52,153 bases of DNA from JAVBJV01 sp031546815. Its GTDB lineage: Bacteria > Pseudomonadota > Alphaproteobacteria > Acetobacterales > Acetobacteraceae. Of this stretch, positions 50,676 through 52,153 are shown one piece after another. Location: assembly GCA_031546815.1 (NCBI GenBank), contig JAVBJV010000003.1:1-52153 (forward strand), given 5' to 3'. Below the pieces are notes generated by a model. It saw only the letters and a list, made by a program, of their open reading frames with translations, made no database searches and was not told the origin of the DNA. Made by a program: the position numbers and the translations under genes. Position 1 is the stretch's first letter; each line of letters starts with the position of its first letter.

Positions 50676-52153
50676 CTATTGCTGTGAGAACCAGCGTCCG
50701 AAACCGGTCAGATCAACCCGGCGTTGGGGGGCGGATTGCGGCCCGGTCAGCACCAGCCCGATATCGGGGAAGTCGGGCAGGTTCGGGCGAATTGTCAGGC
50801 GCGTATTGAGCGTGCCGCGCGGTAGATCAACCATCCCGACAATGCCGATGCTGCCATGGTCGGTTGCAATCGACGCCCCCTGCAACGTCGCCATGCCATT
50901 GCTGATGGTGGCCTTCCCCGATGCCAGGGAAAAATCTGTTGCCCCGCTTTCGAGCGCGATCCGCAACGCTGTTTCCGCAGCCGCATGCGGGCGCAGGACG
51001 GTGGCGTTCAGGGCATCAGTCAGGCTGATGCCGTTGACGATGCCGTCGTGCACACCGATATCGATCGTGCCGCTCAGCGATGCCAGCATCGCCCGGGCAC
51101 TGTGGCCGCTGGCGGTCAGCTGCGTGGTGACATCGGCAAATCCGGTCAGCCCGGGCAGCATGCCGCTGGCAAGATTGATGCTGCGCAGTGTTACATCAGC
51201 CGTCAGCGCCGGTGCGTCCGTGGCGGTGCTCAACACAGCCGTTCCGGCCAGCGTGCCGCCATCCATCGCGGCATTCTGCACGGTAAGACTCAGACCGCCA
51301 TCCTGCAGCTTCAACACTCCGTCAAGATCGGCAAGGACGGGCCGTGCATAGGCCAGCACCGTATTGGCGTGCAGCGTCAGGTCGGCGTTCAGCATACGCA
51401 GATAGCCGATCGGCAGAGGGGCAGAGTCCGATTGCAGCGGCAGGGGCAGCGTATCGGCGGTCAGTGTGCCGGTCAGTGTGGGGTGGCCTTCCAGCGACAG
51501 GACGACGTCTCCACGGGTCTGCAATGTGCCGGCCGACAGTGTGAAATACGGCACGGTGATCTTTGTCGGCGTTGCCGCAAATTGCGTCACCAGCGACAGC
51601 GACCCGCCGCCCAACCATGTCCACGCGGCGCTGCCCGCTTTATTGATATCGCAATCATGCCGGACGTTGCAGTTCTCGCGCGGATTCAGCCCCGTCAGCA
51701 GCGTGATGAGGCGGGGTGCATTTGGGTGCCGCACGGCCAGCATGCCGCTGGCTTGCCGGGTCTTCAGATCGGCGGTGATACGGGTGTCGATGCGGATGTC
51801 GGACAGTTCTCCGCGTGCCTGCACCGCCAGTGCGTCAGCCGTGCCGTTTGCCTGCGCCTGTACGTGCAGGGGGCTGTTCCACACTGCCGCAGGGCCGGTC
51901 CACGCAGCGGGCAGCATTGCAGCCAACGCCGAGGCATCGGGGAAATCCATCCCGATATTCAGATCGGATATCTGCCCGTCGCTTGTATATGCGCCGGAAA
52001 GATTGATCGTGCCATCGGCCAGATGCGTCACCAGTTTGCCGATGCGCATGGCCGCGGCATCGCTGCTGAATTCCAGTTCCGTTGCCGTGAAATTCTGGCC
52101 GCGCAGAGTGGCGTGCGGAATGTTCAGATGCAGCGACAGGTTCATGTCCGCCA
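50676..52153 (-). CDS. AsmA-family envelope protein (N-terminus outside window)
   Basis: At least 491 residues. The frame is still open at the right edge of the window, so the start lies beyond it; the ATG at 52145 is probably internal. It has the repetitive beta-rich composition of AsmA/YhdP/TamB-like proteins, with alternating hydrophobic strands (TLTGTLTADTLPLPLQ, LTADVTLRSINLASGML). The C-terminal AsmA-like segment is LASLSGTIDIGVHDGIVNGI. Such proteins form lipid-carrying bridges across the periplasm or influence outer-membrane assembly. It ends with the soluble segment DLTGFGRWFSQQ. Two Cys near NCNVRHDCDI may form a disulfide. Confidence 0.82.
   Translation of the reverse strand, partial: ADMNLSLHLNIPHATLRGQNFTATELEFSSDAAAMRIGKLVTHLADGTINLSGAYTSDGQISDLNIGMDFPDASALAAMLPAAWTGPAAVWNSPLHVQAQANGTADALAVQARGELSDIRIDTRITADLKTRQASGMLAVRHPNAPRLITLLTGLNPRENCNVRHDCDINKAGSAAWTWLGGGSLSLVTQFAATPTKITVPYFTLSAGTLQTRGDVVLSLEGHPTLTGTLTADTLPLPLQSDSAPLPIGYLRMLNADLTLHANTVLAYARPVLADLDGVLKLQDGGLSLTVQNAAMDGGTLAGTAVLSTATDAPALTADVTLRSINLASGMLPGLTGFADVTTQLTASGHSARAMLASLSGTIDIGVHDGIVNGISLTDALNATVLRPHAAAETALRIALESGATDFSLASGKATISNGMATLQGASIATDHGSIGIVGMVDLPRGTLNTRLTIRPNLPDFPDIGLVLTGPQSAPQRRVDLTGFGRWFSQQ

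Overview
The window is GC-rich, densely coding alphaproteobacterial DNA. The diagnostic genes are a PhyR response regulator with its NepR anti-sigma factor (found only in Alphaproteobacteria), the purC-purS-purQ-purL and bolA-grxD neighbourhood, a class II DAHP synthase and a glutamyl-tRNA synthetase with an LSKR-type signature. The overall style suggests Rhodospirillales, probably Acetobacteraceae, but family rank is an inference. I recognise no rRNA, tRNA, CRISPR array, phage or complete insertion sequence. One 145-bp MITE-like inverted-repeat element is present.

Layout. 1-1785 (-): the outer-membrane assembly protein TamA, cut by the window edge. 1912-13616 (+): succinate-semialdehyde dehydrogenase, glutathione reductase, DAHP synthase, nicotinate phosphoribosyltransferase-like protein, a small lipoprotein, NAD synthetase, a small acidic protein, gltX, cysS, a CsoR-family repressor and a TrmJ-type RNA methyltransferase. 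Several of these overlap by a few bases and are probably translationally coupled.

13618-24932 is a catabolic-looking island. It holds a peptide/opine-type ABC importer (two ATPases, two permeases, a Tat-exported binding protein), a fused tandem class III CoA-transferase, and a three-gene biotin-dependent acyl-CoA carboxylase (free biotin carrier, carboxyltransferase, biotin carboxylase). The genes form two divergent units, and each divergent promoter region carries a similar TTGCTATA dyad. I infer import of an acid, CoA activation and carboxylation. The substrate is unknown.

24929-29624 holds a membrane glycosyltransferase with a small coupled membrane protein, rpsD with a strong promoter and folded leader, a small lipoprotein, the 145-bp element, a GT4-like glycosyltransferase and the bolA-grxD iron-sulfur pair. 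29706-36808 (-) is a tight purine operon: purC, purS, a 74-aa membrane protein, purQ, purL, then two tandem paralogous proteins of unknown function lying between purL and bolA-grxD, which are commonly neighbours in this class.

36935-44410 holds a Tyr/Pro-rich exported protein, ettA, an acetyltransferase, a membrane protein, mlaA-mlaC, metF, a small periplasmic four-Cys protein and a phnW-like aminotransferase. 44459-47284 (-) encodes a large acidic Cys-rich surface-type protein next to NepR and PhyR, the general stress response switch. 47350-49621 is a cobalamin riboswitch driving a BtuB-type receptor. The window ends with an exported metallo-beta-lactamase-fold hydrolase and the C-terminal part of an AsmA-family protein, both on the minus strand.
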